Shown piece after piece: positions 26,239 through 35,501 of a stretch of DNA of 64,000 nucleotides. Source of the DNA: Mucilaginibacter sp. (lineage in GTDB: Bacteria; Bacteroidota; Bacteroidia; Sphingobacteriales; Sphingobacteriaceae); NCBI GenBank assembly GCA_028288025.1, contig JAQBOM010000024.1, positions 35,128-99,127 on the forward strand, in the 5' to 3' direction. The notes under the pieces were generated by a model. It made no database searches. It was not told where the DNA came from and saw only the letters and a program-made list of their open reading frames with translations. The position numbers were made by a program, and so were the translations under genes. How positions within the stretch are numbered: the stretch's first letter is position 1; each line of letters opens with the position of its first letter.

Positions 26239-27573
26239 TCAGTATGTTAAAAGTTTTGTTGTTGCTTGGCTAACCTTTGCAAAATCAAAGCTTTTTAGCA
26301 ATTTATCCATGGCGACAGTAATCTGTTCATTCCCCAAATTGCCTATGCTGCCCTCGTGGGTGTGGTTAACCCTCATGTCAGGCTTAAATTCGCCCTTCTC
26401 AATAGCCAGCCCAACCTGCTTGTAAGCATCCCGAAAAGGTACCCCGCTCAATACCTGGCTATTAACCGCCTCAACGCTAAACAGGTATGCATATTTAGGG
26501 TCGTTTAAAATATCCTTGTTAACGGTTATGTTTTGCAGCATAAAGGTCGCCATGTGGAGACAGTCCTTCAGGTCGGCGAAAGCCGGGAAAAGCAATTCTT
26601 TTAATAGCTGCAGCTCGCGGTGATAGCCTGACGGCAGGTTTACGGTCATCATGGCCACATCATTCGGAAGCGCCTGCAGGCGGTTGCATTTACCGCGCAT
26701 AATTTCCCAAACATCCGGGTTCTTTTTATGCGGCATAATGCTGCTGCCGGTGGTCAATGTATCCGGATAACTTACAAAGGCAAAGTTTTGGCTCAGATAA
26801 AGCGCCTGGTCCATGGCCATTTTTGCCAGGGTTGCCGCTATGGATGATAATGCCTGGGCGATAACCCTTTCGGTTTTTCCACGCCCCATTTGCGCATAAA
26901 CCACATTATAATTCAGGCTTTCAAAACCTAACAGTTGTGTAGTTAATGTACGATTGAGCGGAAAAGAGGAGCCATAGCCTGCGGCGGAGCCAAGCGGGTT
27001 TTTATTAGTGATTTTGTAAGCTGCCAGCACCATTTCGAGGTCGTCGGTTAAACTCTCGGCATACGCCCCAAACCATAACCCAAAAGACGAGGGCATAGCT
27101 ACCTGCAAATGGGTGTAACCGGGTAGCAGTACATCCTTGTGTTTATTACTCAATTCAATCAGTAAGCGAAAAAGTTTGTCGGTTTCTTCAACTACCTGCT
27201 GCAGTTCGTGACGAAAAAACAGTTTCAGATCAACCAAAACCTGGTCGTTACGTGAGCGGCCGCTGTGGATTTTTTTACCTGCATCGCCAATGCGCTGAGT
27301 GAGCAGCAACTCAACCTGCGAGTGCACATCTTCTACCTCCTGTGCGATGGTAAACTTCCCACTCTCTATATCACGGTAAATATTTTTAAGTTCTTTTTGT
27401 ATCAATTGCAGATCATCCGCACTCATTAAACCGATACTTTCCAGCATTTGCGTATGTGCTAATGAACCGAGCACGTCAAATGCAGCCATTTGCAAGTCAA
27501 ACTCGCGGTCGCGGCCTACGGTAAAGTTTTCAACCAGTTCGTTAACGGTAATGGATTTTTGCCAGATTTTCAT
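26239..27573 (-). CDS. argH: Argininosuccinate lyase
   Basis: Last step of arginine synthesis: splits argininosuccinate into arginine and fumarate. The 444 aa belong to the fumarase/aspartase fold, and the tetramer active site is made from three conserved regions, all visible. These are SGRSRNDQV (residues 104-112), TPGYTHLQ-like PGYTHLQVAMPSSFG (151-165) and the signature GSSIMPHKKNPD (276-287) with the mobile-loop serine. The start MKIWQKSI replaces the usual MKLWGGRF but fits Bacteroidota. The M20 gene upstream, separated by a MITE-like element, probably supplies the deacylase of the same pathway. Confidence 0.96.
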   Translation of the reverse strand: MKIWQKSITVNELVENFTVGRDREFDLQMAAFDVLGSLAHTQMLESIGLMSADDLQLIQKELKNIYRDIESGKFTIAQEVEDVHSQVELLLTQRIGDAGKKIHSGRSRNDQVLVDLKLFFRHELQQVVEETDKLFRLLIELSNKHKDVLLPGYTHLQVAMPSSFGLWFGAYAESLTDDLEMVLAAYKITNKNPLGSAAGYGSSFPLNRTLTTQLLGFESLNYNVVYAQMGRGKTERVIAQALSSIAATLAKMAMDQALYLSQNFAFVSYPDTLTTGSSIMPHKKNPDVWEIMRGKCNRLQALPNDVAMMTVNLPSGYHRELQLLKELLFPAFADLKDCLHMATFMLQNITVNKDILNDPKYAYLFSVEAVNSQVLSGVPFRDAYKQVGLAIEKGEFKPDMRVNHTHEGSIGNLGNEQITVAMDKLLKSFDFAKVSQATTKLLTY

Positions 27574-27599
27574 TTGAATTCACAAAGAATTAAACCCGG

Positions 27600-27708
27600 C
27601 GTCATTGCGAGGTACGAAGCAATCTCTATCCTTTACAGAGCGGCCAGAATGGCAACCATTCATAACGGACTTGCCTATGTAAAGATTGCTTCGTACCTCG
27701 CAATGACG
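27600..27708. repeat. MITE-like palindromic element, family 1, copy B (perfect arms)
   Basis: Arms 27600-27625 and 27683-27708 are perfect reverse complements over 26 bp. They begin CGTCATTGCGAGG and include ACGAAGCAATC. The 57-bp centre has no gene. It lies between argE-like and argH, within a probable operon. Confidence 0.9.
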
Positions 27709-27753
27709 CGCGGAGATTCCAAACTTACTGCTTTTGTAATAAATATCCGTAAA

Positions 27754-28818
27754 TCACACTATGTTTTCCAGCATCCGGATATATAACTCAATCCCTTCCC
27801 GAATTTCCTCTACATAAATAAACTCATCAGCCATATGCGACCTTGCCGAATCGCCGGGGCCTATTTTGAGTGAGGGGATATCCAATAACGCCTGGTCGGA
27901 TGTTGTTGGGGAACCGTAGGTTGTGCGTCCCAATGCAATTCCGGCCTGGACGATGGGGTGATTTTTGTCGATCTTCGATGGCTTGAGACGTGTTGAGCGT
28001 GGGTTTACATCGCAGTTTACATGCGAATGGATGATCTCTAAAACCTCCTCGTTCCGGTACGCATCCGTAACGCGTACGTCAACCGTAAACGTACAGGTTG
28101 CCGGAACAACATTATGCTGGGAACCGGCGTTTATTATGGTGACCGACATTTTTACCGGCCCAAAAACTTCGGACTCTGCCGGGAATTTAAAAGTGCGGAA
28201 CCATTCGATATCAGGCAGTGCTTTATAAATAGCATTATCGCCTTCATTTCGAGCGGCATGGCCGGCTGTGCCGTGCGCCACACAATCAAGCACCATTAAA
28301 CCGCGCTCGGCTATAGCCAATTGCATCAGGGTTGGCTCGCCTACAATGGCGAAATCAAGCCGGCCCAAATCGGGTAAAATTAATTCGATACCATTTAAAC
28401 CCGATATCTCTTCTTCGGCCGTAGCGGCCAGGCATAAATTATAGCTAAGGCCTTTTTTACCGTAGAAATAGAGAAAAACCGCTATAAGCGATACGAGGCA
28501 TCCTCCCGCATCATTACTGCCGAGGCCATATAGCTTGCCGTCTTCTATTTTTGCATCATGCGGATTACGCGTATAACCTGAATTGGGCCTAACGGTATCG
28601 TGATGTGAATTGAGCAGTATGGTTGGTTTCGACGGGTCGAATTGCTCGTTGCGGGCCCATATATTGTTGATCTTGCGGTGGGTTACCACGCCATTATCCT
28701 TTAAAAACTGCTCTATAAGGTCAGCCGTTCCCTCCTCCTCTTTGCTAAAGGATGGCGTTTCGATCAGCTGTCTTAACAACTCAACTACTTGTTGGGAAAG
28801 AAAGTTAATGTCCGTCAT
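27754..28818 (-). CDS. argE: M20 family deacylase, probably acetyl- or succinyl-ornithine deacetylase
   Basis: Zinc-dependent M20 amidohydrolase of 354 aa, expected to free ornithine from its N-acyl form in arginine synthesis. Metal ligands: HHDTVRP (H/D about residues 72-74), the following GSNDAGG, EEE at about 139-141 (AEEEISG), and a C-terminal HMADEFIY. The dimerisation (lid) domain lies between, with the VNAGSQHNVVPATCTFTVDVR pattern. Adjacency to argH supports the arginine role, and Bacteroidota often use N-succinyl intermediates, so the acyl group is uncertain. The symbol rests on context as much as on sequence. Confidence 0.82.
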   Translation of the reverse strand: MTDINFLSQQVVELLRQLIETPSFSKEEEGTADLIEQFLKDNGVVTHRKINNIWARNEQFDPSKPTILLNSHHDTVRPNSGYTRNPHDAKIEDGKLYGLGSNDAGGCLVSLIAVFLYFYGKKGLSYNLCLAATAEEEISGLNGIELILPDLGRLDFAIVGEPTLMQLAIAERGLMVLDCVAHGTAGHAARNEGDNAIYKALPDIEWFRTFKFPAESEVFGPVKMSVTIINAGSQHNVVPATCTFTVDVRVTDAYRNEEVLEIIHSHVNCDVNPRSTRLKPSKIDKNHPIVQAGIALGRTTYGSPTTSDQALLDIPSLKIGPGDSARSHMADEFIYVEEIREGIELYIRMLENIV

Positions 28819-28850
28819 GCGGCGTAAAAATAGTGTTTTTGTTGAGCCCT

Positions 28851-28876
28851 ACCTAAATCCTGCCCTTTGGGGAGGA
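28851..28876. repeat. Fragment of CCCTCC-type intergenic repeat
   Basis: CTAAATCCTGCCCTTTGGGGAGGACT resembles half of the element at 35415-35488. Confidence 0.4.
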
Positions 28877-28902
28877 CTGTAAATATTGAAAAAACAATAC
28901 CA

Positions 28903-30183
28903 TTACTCAATTTTTGAATATTTCCGGGTATCATTCATAGTGATATAAAGAACCAGCGACATGGCGATGCAAATAGTTACATACCAATAGAACCATTCCT
29001 GGTGGCCCTTATCTTTAAAAAGCAAAGCGATATACTTGGCTGTTCCGCCGAACAGGGATACGGCTATGGCATACGGAAAGCCTACGCCCAGCGCGCGGAC
29101 ATTTGCCGGGAACAGCTCGGCCTTTACCACCGCGTTTATGGACGTGTACCCGCTAACGATAACCAGTGCGCACATGATCAGGGCAAATGCTATCCAGAAA
29201 TCTTTGGTATGGCTTAAGGTGGTCATAATGGGTACGGTAGTTAGCGTACCTAATATACCGAAAGCGATCAGCAGTGGTTTACGACCTATCTTATCGGATA
29301 ACAATCCAAACAACGGCTGCAGCAGCATGAAAAAAACAAGCGTTAACGTGGATACCAGTGTAGCGGCATTTATCGAGAAACCCGCGCTGGTTACCAGGAA
29401 CTCCTGCATATAAGTAGTATAGGTATAAAACGCGACTGTGCCGCCGATGGTTAACCCGATCACAATTAACACAGCTTTGGGATGCTGCATTAATGCGTGC
29501 AGGGTGCCGCGTGAAGATTCAGTATTCTTATCATCCAAAACCACCGATTCCTGCAAGCTGCGTCTTAAGTACATTGCGGTAATAGCCAGCAGGGCGCCAA
29601 TGCCAAACGGGATGCGCCAGCCCCATTGGTGTAATTGCTTGTCTGTTAAAAAAAAGTGCTGCAGTACAACAAGCACGCCGAGCGCCAGCAGCTGGCCCAT
29701 GATGAGCGTTACATACTGAAAGCTGGAATAAAAGCCCCGGTGTTTTTTGGTTGCAACCTCGCTAAGGTAGGTCGCACTGGTACCATACTCGCCGCCAACG
29801 CTGAGGCCCTGTATTATTCGTGCCACGACCAATAATACAGGCGCAGCAATGCCTATTTGTTTATACCCGGGAACTATTGCAATAATAAGCGAGCCAACAC
29901 TCATCAACAAGACGGAGAAAGTAAGCGCTGTTTTACGGCCTTTTTTATCCGCGAAAGTGCCCATAACCCAGCCGCCAATTGGCCGCATTAAAAACCCGAT
30001 TGCAAAAATGCCGGCCGTGTTTAATAACTGAACGATTTGATTTGCGGCAGGAAAAAATGCGCCGGAGAAATAGATAGAAAATGCTGTGTAAACATACCAG
30101 TCGTACCATTCAACCAGGTTGCCAAGCGAGCCGCCTATTATTGAGCGTATCCTATCGGCTGTTGTTGTGGCTTGGTTTTGCAT
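28903..30183 (-). CDS. kgtP: MHS-family MFS symporter, KgtP (2-oxoglutarate permease)-like
   Basis: Twelve-span proton symporter of 426 aa in the inner membrane. It follows the E. coli KgtP pattern throughout: GNLVEWYDWYVYTAFSIYFSG, GFLMRPIGGWVMG, then ADKKGRK, RIIQGLSVGGEYGTSATYLSEVA, the KHRGFYSSFQYVTL helix, LFGLLSDKIGRKPLL and ELFPANVRALGVGFPYA. Close similarity makes a dicarboxylate such as 2-oxoglutarate the best guess. The frame opens at 30240, but ATG 30183 (MQNQATTTADRI) starts the family alignment and the extra residues look non-coding. Confidence 0.88.
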   Translation of the reverse strand: MQNQATTTADRIRSIIGGSLGNLVEWYDWYVYTAFSIYFSGAFFPAANQIVQLLNTAGIFAIGFLMRPIGGWVMGTFADKKGRKTALTFSVLLMSVGSLIIAIVPGYKQIGIAAPVLLVVARIIQGLSVGGEYGTSATYLSEVATKKHRGFYSSFQYVTLIMGQLLALGVLVVLQHFFLTDKQLHQWGWRIPFGIGALLAITAMYLRRSLQESVVLDDKNTESSRGTLHALMQHPKAVLIVIGLTIGGTVAFYTYTTYMQEFLVTSAGFSINAATLVSTLTLVFFMLLQPLFGLLSDKIGRKPLLIAFGILGTLTTVPIMTTLSHTKDFWIAFALIMCALVIVSGYTSINAVVKAELFPANVRALGVGFPYAIAVSLFGGTAKYIALLFKDKGHQEWFYWYVTICIAMSLVLYITMNDTRKYSKIE

Positions 30184-30314
30184 GCAGATAAAAATATCGT
30201 AAATATTTAAAGAATTTTCACAAATACTAAACCTAAGCATTAAATAGTTGTATAATACACCGAGCGGGGTAATTTTAGTATTTTAGCCGCCCGATTATCT
30301 GCTTATCGTTTACT

Positions 30315-30953
30315 ATGGATGAAAATTTTAACCAGCGTGCTGCATTAAAATCAGACGAAGAATTGCACAACTGCATTGATAACCGTGATAAATATCTCCC
30401 GGAATCAGTAGAGGCTGCCGTTGCTGAGCTGCAGAACCGCGGAGTAGTATTTTTGGACGAGGAGCTGAAAGTGATCAGCGAAGACATGCAGGCCCGCCGG
30501 GAAATTGCTGAATCCGGAACAGGGATATTCGGCATATTCAACACCGGGTGGAATAATAACATGGTGGAAGATCCGGATGCGCCGGTCTTCTTTTCAAAAC
30601 GGGCGATTTTCGCGTTTTCGGTACTTTTCAGCGTATTTTTCGGATCGATACTATTGGCCATCAACGTAAGCAAAACCAAAAACCGCGGCAGGGCCATTTT
30701 AGTAGTATTGTACGGCCTTGGTTTTACATTACTGCAGGGGATATTACTGCGCTCCTACCCAATCGACCCTATCATCTCACTTATGAGCAGCATAATAGGC
30801 GCTTATATTATGGACAACCTATTCTGGAACAGGTTTGTCGGCAATTCAACGCTGTATAGATCAAGACCCATTTGGGTACCGCTAATTATCGGTATCGCGA
30901 TCGTCGCCTCTTATTTAATTATGCTAAAATCTTACGGCAAACTACCTGTTTAA
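30315..30953 (+). CDS. Hypothetical four-span membrane protein
   Basis: 212 aa with no family recognised. The N-terminal soluble part (about 1-95) is helical and acidic, with [31 protein letters not shown], a stretch seen at the N-terminus of several Bacteroidota membrane proteins. Four hydrophobic spans follow at about 96-118, 126-146, 152-172 and 186-206, the last ending in a short polar tail. It converges with the aldo/keto reductase gene and the stops overlap by four bases, so transcription must be tightly limited or antisense. Confidence 0.75.
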   Translation: MDENFNQRAALKSDEELHNCIDNRDKYLPESVEAAVAELQNRGVVFLDEELKVISEDMQARREIAESGTGIFGIFNTGWNNNMVEDPDAPVFFSKRAIFAFSVLFSVFFGSILLAINVSKTKNRGRAILVVLYGLGFTLLQGILLRSYPIDPIISLMSSIIGAYIMDNLFWNRFVGNSTLYRSRPIWVPLIIGIAIVASYLIMLKSYGKLPV

Positions 30954-31951
30954 TTATTTACCAGCTTAAAAGCGCCTTCGCCATATCGTAAACCAGTATT
31001 TGGATATTGGTCGATTATGCTTTGAATGCCCTGCATATCCCCCGGTGTTAACTCAACATCAACCGATGCCGCATTTTCGCGCAGGTATTTTGTTTTCTTA
31101 GTTCCGGGAATAGGGATAATATCATCGCCCTGTGCTAAAACCCACGCTAAGGCCAGTTGCGCCGGGGTGCAGTTCTTTTGCGCCGCAAAGTGGGCGAAGG
31201 CATGGACCAGCTGCTGGTTGTTATCTTTATATGTGTCGCTAAAGCGGGGAAGCGTTTTGCGAAAATCATTACCGGCCAGTTCATCGATATTCAGCGTGTT
31301 GGTCATTAGTCCGCGCGAAAGCGGGCTGAACGGCACCAGTGATATGCCCAGTTCGCGGCATACGGGTAATATTTCGGATTCCACATCACGCGTAAGCAGC
31401 GAGTACTCACTTTGCAGTGCCGCGATGGGATGAACCGCGTGCGCCTTGCGGATAGAGGCAGCGGAAGCTTCCGACAAACCAAGGTAACGTACCTTTCCTT
31501 CTTTTACCAGTTCAGCCATGGCGCCAACCATGTCTTCAACCGGTACATTCGGGTCGATGCGGTGGGCATAGTAAAGGTCGATGGTTTCGATCTTTAGCCT
31601 TTTAAGGCTTTTTTCAACGGCCGACTTAAGATAAGCCGGTGAGCCATCGAAGTAAGATCCTGAAGCACCCGGAAACGCGTCCGCATCTTCTTTTTGCCTG
31701 AAACCGAATTTGGTAGCGATAAACACTTTATCGCGGTTGGGCGCCAGTACTTTGGCCACTAATTCTTCGTTACGGCCGTTGGCGTATACATCGGCAGTAT
31801 CCCAAAAGTTAATGCCCAGGTCAATTGCCAGGTTTAATGTGGCAATGGATTCTTCGTCGTTAAAGGTGCCGTAGCCATGGTTCATGCCCATGCAGCCGAG
31901 GCCGACGGCAGATAACTTTTCGCCGGTATTACCCAGATTTCTGTATTTCAT
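30950..31951 (-). CDS. Aldo/keto reductase
   Basis: NAD(P)H-dependent oxidoreductase with a TIM barrel, 333 aa. The AKR tetrad is visible: D and Y in [15 protein letters not shown] (about 50-60), K in the FIATKFGFR strand and H in YYAHRIDPN. The phosphate-binding end has [15 protein letters not shown]. It belongs to the group that includes YhdN and plant pyridoxal/IAA-like reductases ([23 protein letters not shown] start). The first in-frame Met at 31969 adds six residues, and ATG 31951 is the family start. Substrate unknown. Confidence 0.92.
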   Translation of the reverse strand: MKYRNLGNTGEKLSAVGLGCMGMNHGYGTFNDEESIATLNLAIDLGINFWDTADVYANGRNEELVAKVLAPNRDKVFIATKFGFRQKEDADAFPGASGSYFDGSPAYLKSAVEKSLKRLKIETIDLYYAHRIDPNVPVEDMVGAMAELVKEGKVRYLGLSEASAASIRKAHAVHPIAALQSEYSLLTRDVESEILPVCRELGISLVPFSPLSRGLMTNTLNIDELAGNDFRKTLPRFSDTYKDNNQQLVHAFAHFAAQKNCTPAQLALAWVLAQGDDIIPIPGTKKTKYLRENAASVDVELTPGDMQGIQSIIDQYPNTGLRYGEGAFKLVNN

Positions 31952-32474
31952 AGGGGATCGTTTTTGCAAATATATAGGTGATGTGATTTAAATGGTAGTG
32001 GTTTTTTAAATCTTGCATTGGTATGATTGTCGCCCACAGAGTTGACTCACCCTCCCGATAGCTATCGGGACAACGCTTCGCTCGACCACCCCCTCTTCCG
32101 CAGGCGGTAAAGAGGGTAAGGAAAGAAGAAAAAAATATTTTCAATGGGGTTACCCTCTTTCTGGTTTACCGGAGAGAGAAGTCAAAGGCCGGAAGTCAGA
32201 AGTCAAAAGAATTGGACGGATTAAGTTCGTGATCTTCTGATTTTCAGGACTTTACTGACTTTCCCGACTTTTATTGACTTTTTCTTACCTTCGATAAGAA
32301 GAATGGCGTGTTCGGGGGTGTTCGGGCGTGTTCGCGCCATGTTCGGGGTGTTCGGGGTGTTCGTCTCTCCAGCAAAGCGAACACTACAATGCGCTCTTCC
32401 GCTTTGCGCACTTTCGCACTTCTTTTGTACTTTTGGTTTTCGATCTGACTTTTCCGATTTTGCCGACTTAAAAC
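31952..32474. repeat. Repeat-filled intergenic region before the ABC exporter
   Basis: Three kinds of repeat and no gene. 32044-32166 is a GC-rich element whose core is the perfect 16-bp palindrome CCCGATAGCTATCGGG (32053-32068), with CCCTCTT/AAGAGGG arms. 32174-32284 holds GAAGTCA and GACTTTACT words at 7- and 9-bp spacing in opposed orientations. 32307-32363 repeats GGTGTTCGG at 9 bp. The 32375-32470 stretch continues loosely with CACTT/GACTT words up to the start codon. Confidence 0.7.
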
Positions 32475-34262
32475 ATGAAAGACCTCGCTTACCTCAATAA
32501 ATTCTTTTATAAATATCGCTGGCGGCTTATTCCCGGTGTGTTGTTCGTCATTATCTCTAATGTGTTTGGCGTATTGCCTGCACAGGTTATCCGCGTCGCA
32601 TTTGACCTTGTGACCGAAAACATCGGGATGTTCCAGCTTTTTTCGGGGTTTGACAGGCAATCGGTTATCTACGACATATTCGGGTCCAGTTTGCTGCTGT
32701 TTGGCGTACTGGTATTGATATTGGCCCTGTTGCGCGGGCTATTCCTGTTTTTTATGCGACAAACTATCATTTTGATGTCGCGTCATATTGAGTACGACCT
32801 TAAAAACGAAATCTACAATCACTACCAGGAATTGTCTCTTGCCTTTTACCGGCGTCACAATACCGGCGACCTGATGAACCGCGTAACCGAAGATGTAAGC
32901 CGGGTGCGTATGTACCTTGGTCCCGGCATTATGTATACCATTAATACGGTGGTGTTATTTATCATGGTGATATATGCCATGCTCACGGTTAATATAAGGC
33001 TCACTATATTTTCGGTGCTGCCCTTGCCGGTTTTGGCTGTGATCATTTATTATGTGAATAACATTATCCATTTCCGCAGCGAGAAGATACAGCAGCGGCT
33101 TTCGGCGTTGTCAAGCTTTGTACAGGAAAATTTTTCAGGCATCCGGGTAATCAAATCGTATGTTCGTGAGGGACACGTGCGGAAAAGCTTTGCTGCCGAA
33201 AGCGAAAGTTACAAAAGCCACTCCATGGAACTTGTAAAAGTACAGGCTATGTTTTATCCGCTGATGATGCTGTTAGTCGGCCTGAGCAACGTGATAACCA
33301 TTTATATCGGCGGTATCGAAGTAATGAAGGGTAATATAACCTCGGGTAACATTGCCGAGTTTATTGTATATCTTAACCTGCTTACTTTCCCGGTTATCGC
33401 TTTAGGCTGGGTAACTTCGCTTATTCAGCGTGCGGCGGCATCCCAAAAAAGGATCAATGAATTTTTGCACCAGCGACCCGAAATTATTTCACCGAATGTG
33501 CCCGGGCAAACCATGAAAGGGCGGATAGAATTTAACAACGTATCCTTTATCTATCCCGATACAGGTATCCAGGCCTTAAATAATGTTTCATTTGTGGCAA
33601 ATCCCGGCGAAATGGTCGCCATTATCGGGCGTACCGGTTCGGGCAAGTCAACCATCGCCAACTTAATTATGCGGATGTATGACACGACAGGCGGCGAAAT
33701 ATTAATTGACGGGCAGTCGATCAAACAACTTAACCTCGAAAGCTTCCGCGCTCAAATCGGCTTTGTGCCGCAGGAGGTTTTTCTGTTTTCGGACACCATC
33801 GCCAATAATATCGCATTCAGCGCCGATATTCTTGATATGCAGATCGTTGAGCAGGCAGCGAAAGACGCTGCCGTTTACAACAACATCATGGAACTTGAAA
33901 ACGGTTTTGAAACGCTTATCGGCGAACGCGGCATCACGTTGTCGGGTGGCCAAAAACAGCGTGTTTCCATTGCGCGGGCTGTTGTTAAACATCCACGGGT
34001 ACTTATTTTTGACGATTGTCTTTCGGCAGTTGATACCCGCACGGAAGAAGAAATATTAAATAACCTTGGCCGCAATATGCACGGCAAAACAAGTATTATT
34101 ATTTCACATCGTATATCCACCATAAAAAATGCTGATAAAATTTTAGTGATAGATGACGGCCAGATCGTAGAGCAGGGAACCCACCAGGAACTAATGGACA
34201 GACGGGAGACGTATTTTGAATTGTATGAAAAACAGCTGTTGGAGGAAGAGGAAAATGCCTGA
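32475..34262 (+). CDS. MsbA-type ABC exporter (fused permease and ATPase)
   Basis: Half-transporter of 595 aa that works as a homodimer or heterodimer in the inner membrane. The transmembrane domain (about 1-320) has six spans and the usual coupling-helix region. The nucleotide-binding domain (about 345-585) has Walker A GRTGSGKST (K391), the Q-loop GFVPQEVFLFSDTIANN, signature LSGGQKQR, Walker B VLIFDDCLSAVD and H-loop SHRIST. In the Walker B block the catalytic Glu is replaced: the sequence is DDC rather than DEx, so this site may be hydrolysis-poor as in heterodimeric exporters. Substrate (lipid, drug or peptide) unknown. Confidence 0.92.
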   Translation: MKDLAYLNKFFYKYRWRLIPGVLFVIISNVFGVLPAQVIRVAFDLVTENIGMFQLFSGFDRQSVIYDIFGSSLLLFGVLVLILALLRGLFLFFMRQTIILMSRHIEYDLKNEIYNHYQELSLAFYRRHNTGDLMNRVTEDVSRVRMYLGPGIMYTINTVVLFIMVIYAMLTVNIRLTIFSVLPLPVLAVIIYYVNNIIHFRSEKIQQRLSALSSFVQENFSGIRVIKSYVREGHVRKSFAAESESYKSHSMELVKVQAMFYPLMMLLVGLSNVITIYIGGIEVMKGNITSGNIAEFIVYLNLLTFPVIALGWVTSLIQRAAASQKRINEFLHQRPEIISPNVPGQTMKGRIEFNNVSFIYPDTGIQALNNVSFVANPGEMVAIIGRTGSGKSTIANLIMRMYDTTGGEILIDGQSIKQLNLESFRAQIGFVPQEVFLFSDTIANNIAFSADILDMQIVEQAAKDAAVYNNIMELENGFETLIGERGITLSGGQKQRVSIARAVVKHPRVLIFDDCLSAVDTRTEEEILNNLGRNMHGKTSIIISHRISTIKNADKILVIDDGQIVEQGTHQELMDRRETYFELYEKQLLEEEENA

Positions 34263-34392
34263 GAATTTTATAAAATCACAATAAAACATTCAAAAAGCTG
34301 ATAAAAAGTTTAATAATATTCAATTTAATACTTGCACTTTCAAAATTTATCTATATTTATGCAACCAAAACTAGTTACAATTAAAATTTATT

Positions 34393-34722
34393 ATGGGAGA
34401 TTTTGAAAACAGAGAGCGTGAAGAGGTTTTTTCTAAGAAGGTGAGAGCCGGGAAGAGAACTTATTTTTTCGATGTGAAGGCAACGCGGTCGAACGATTAT
34501 TATGTAACGATCACCGAAAGCAAGAAACGTCTGGAAGATGGTGTTTTTATCAAACACAAAATATTTTTGTACAAAGAAGATTTTGAAAAATTTGCCGAAG
34601 GCTTAAAAGATACCATCGACTATATCAAAGCAAACCAGGAAGTTGTTGAAAAACGGTACGAATACATTGAAGCCCCTGAAGTGGCCAAAACCGCCGACGA
34701 AGATTTTTCTTTTGAAATATAA
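34393..34722 (+). CDS. DUF3276 PUR-domain nucleic-acid-binding protein
   Basis: The 109-aa cytosolic protein of the bacterial PUR-alpha-like family binds single-stranded purine-rich nucleic acid. VFSKKVRAGKRTYFFDVKATRSNDYYVTITESKK (about 12-45) forms the beta-sheet, and HKIFLYKEDFEKFAEGLKDTIDYI is the helix. An acidic tail ends the protein. The gene is widespread and usually well expressed in Bacteroidota. A TTG-N17-TATATTTA promoter-like arrangement lies about 40-60 bases upstream, and a terminator follows. Regulatory targets are unknown. Confidence 0.9.
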   Translation: MGDFENREREEVFSKKVRAGKRTYFFDVKATRSNDYYVTITESKKRLEDGVFIKHKIFLYKEDFEKFAEGLKDTIDYIKANQEVVEKRYEYIEAPEVAKTADEDFSFEI

Positions 34723-34746
34723 TTTAAACTAAAGCTAAACCAGCAA

Positions 34747-34786
34747 ACAAACAAAAAAACCTTCATTACGCAGGTTTTTTTGTTTG
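34747..34786. terminator. Terminator between PUR protein and membrane protein genes
   Basis: AAACAAAAAAACCT pairs with AGGTTTTTTTGTTT across a 9-base loop. T runs on both strands make it usable in both directions. Confidence 0.85.
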
Positions 34787-34798
34787 TAGTATTTGCCG

Positions 34799-35290
34799 TT
34801 ACTTATGTAATAAGGTTGCAGCCCCAATCCCAACCACGATAACAATAAAAAATATCAGCACGTATATTGTAACCACAACGATTGTTATGATTCCCCATAA
34901 TTTAAAAAAGGATTTTAACTTCCCAAGGGCACGGCTTACGTAATCGGAATCGGAAAATTTAATGCCTTGTTTAATTTTCGACCCAAACTGGTACAAATAC
35001 AACGAAAAGAAAAAATAAATTACATCGATCAGGATATAAAAAAAAGTTACAAAGCCACCAGCACCCGCCATTAAAGCAGCTGTCGTATTTTCAGGCTGCA
35101 TTTGTGCTACCCGTGTAAAAAGGCTCCCGGCAAAAATTGCGGCCAAAAGAAATAACCCGCAAATAATAAACCCGATTATACTTAGAAAGTAAGCCCATTT
35201 CCCGGCTTCAACCAAATAGCCTTGTGCTTCTAAAGTTAATTCGATACCCGGCCGGGAGGCGGGTTGTTCAATTTCATCATTTGTGTCCAT
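34799..35290 (-). CDS. DUF5362-like membrane protein
   Basis: 163 aa with a polar Asp/Glu-rich start and four hydrophobic spans, about 35-58, 76-98 and a closing pair covering 130-160. The soluble loop FGSKIKQGIKFSDSDYVSRALGKLKSFFKLWG between spans fits Bacteroidota proteins annotated DUF5362, though I recall that family only loosely. There is no catalytic motif. It is convergent with the PUR gene. Confidence 0.7.
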   Translation of the reverse strand: MDTNDEIEQPASRPGIELTLEAQGYLVEAGKWAYFLSIIGFIICGLFLLAAIFAGSLFTRVAQMQPENTTAALMAGAGGFVTFFYILIDVIYFFFSLYLYQFGSKIKQGIKFSDSDYVSRALGKLKSFFKLWGIITIVVVTIYVLIFFIVIVVGIGAATLLHK

Positions 35291-35398
35291 CGTGTAAGGT
35301 TTAGTTTGTGTAATTCACTCTAAAGTTATAAACTATTACTATCCAAACAAATACTTAACAAAGTGTGGGTTCTATAAATCACGGGCCATTTTTTCTGT

Positions 35399-35406
35399 TA
35401 TCTTTG
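35399..35406 (+). promoter_or_regulatory. -7 promoter element of ychF
   Basis: TATCTTTG exactly matches TAnnTTTG and would start transcription near 35412, giving a leader of about 90 bases that contains the CCCTCC inverted repeat. Confidence 0.5.
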
Positions 35407-35414
35407 CGGGATTT

Positions 35415-35488
35415 TAAGCCCCTCCGAACCCTCCCCGGAAGGGAGGGCTATTTAAAGTCTCCCCTTTTGGGGAAATTTAGAGGGGGTT
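35415..35488. repeat. CCCTCC-type inverted intergenic repeat
   Basis: AGCCCCTCC...CCCTCCCCGGAAGGGAGGGCT forms one hairpin and CTCCCCTTTTGGGG a second, ending AGAGGGGG. It sits in the ychF leader, where it would fold in the mRNA. Confidence 0.65.
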
Positions 35489-35501
35489 AAATTTTACACA
35501 A

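Noticed and set aside
27490..27786. 98-aa frame across the argH-argE gap
   Set aside because: It is also encoded by a family 1 element (VIARYEAIS... SYLAMTRG); not a gene.
32271..32660. 129-aa minus-strand frame at the start of the ABC exporter
   Set aside because: It runs through repeat arrays and antisense to the exporter start; no motif or plausible start.
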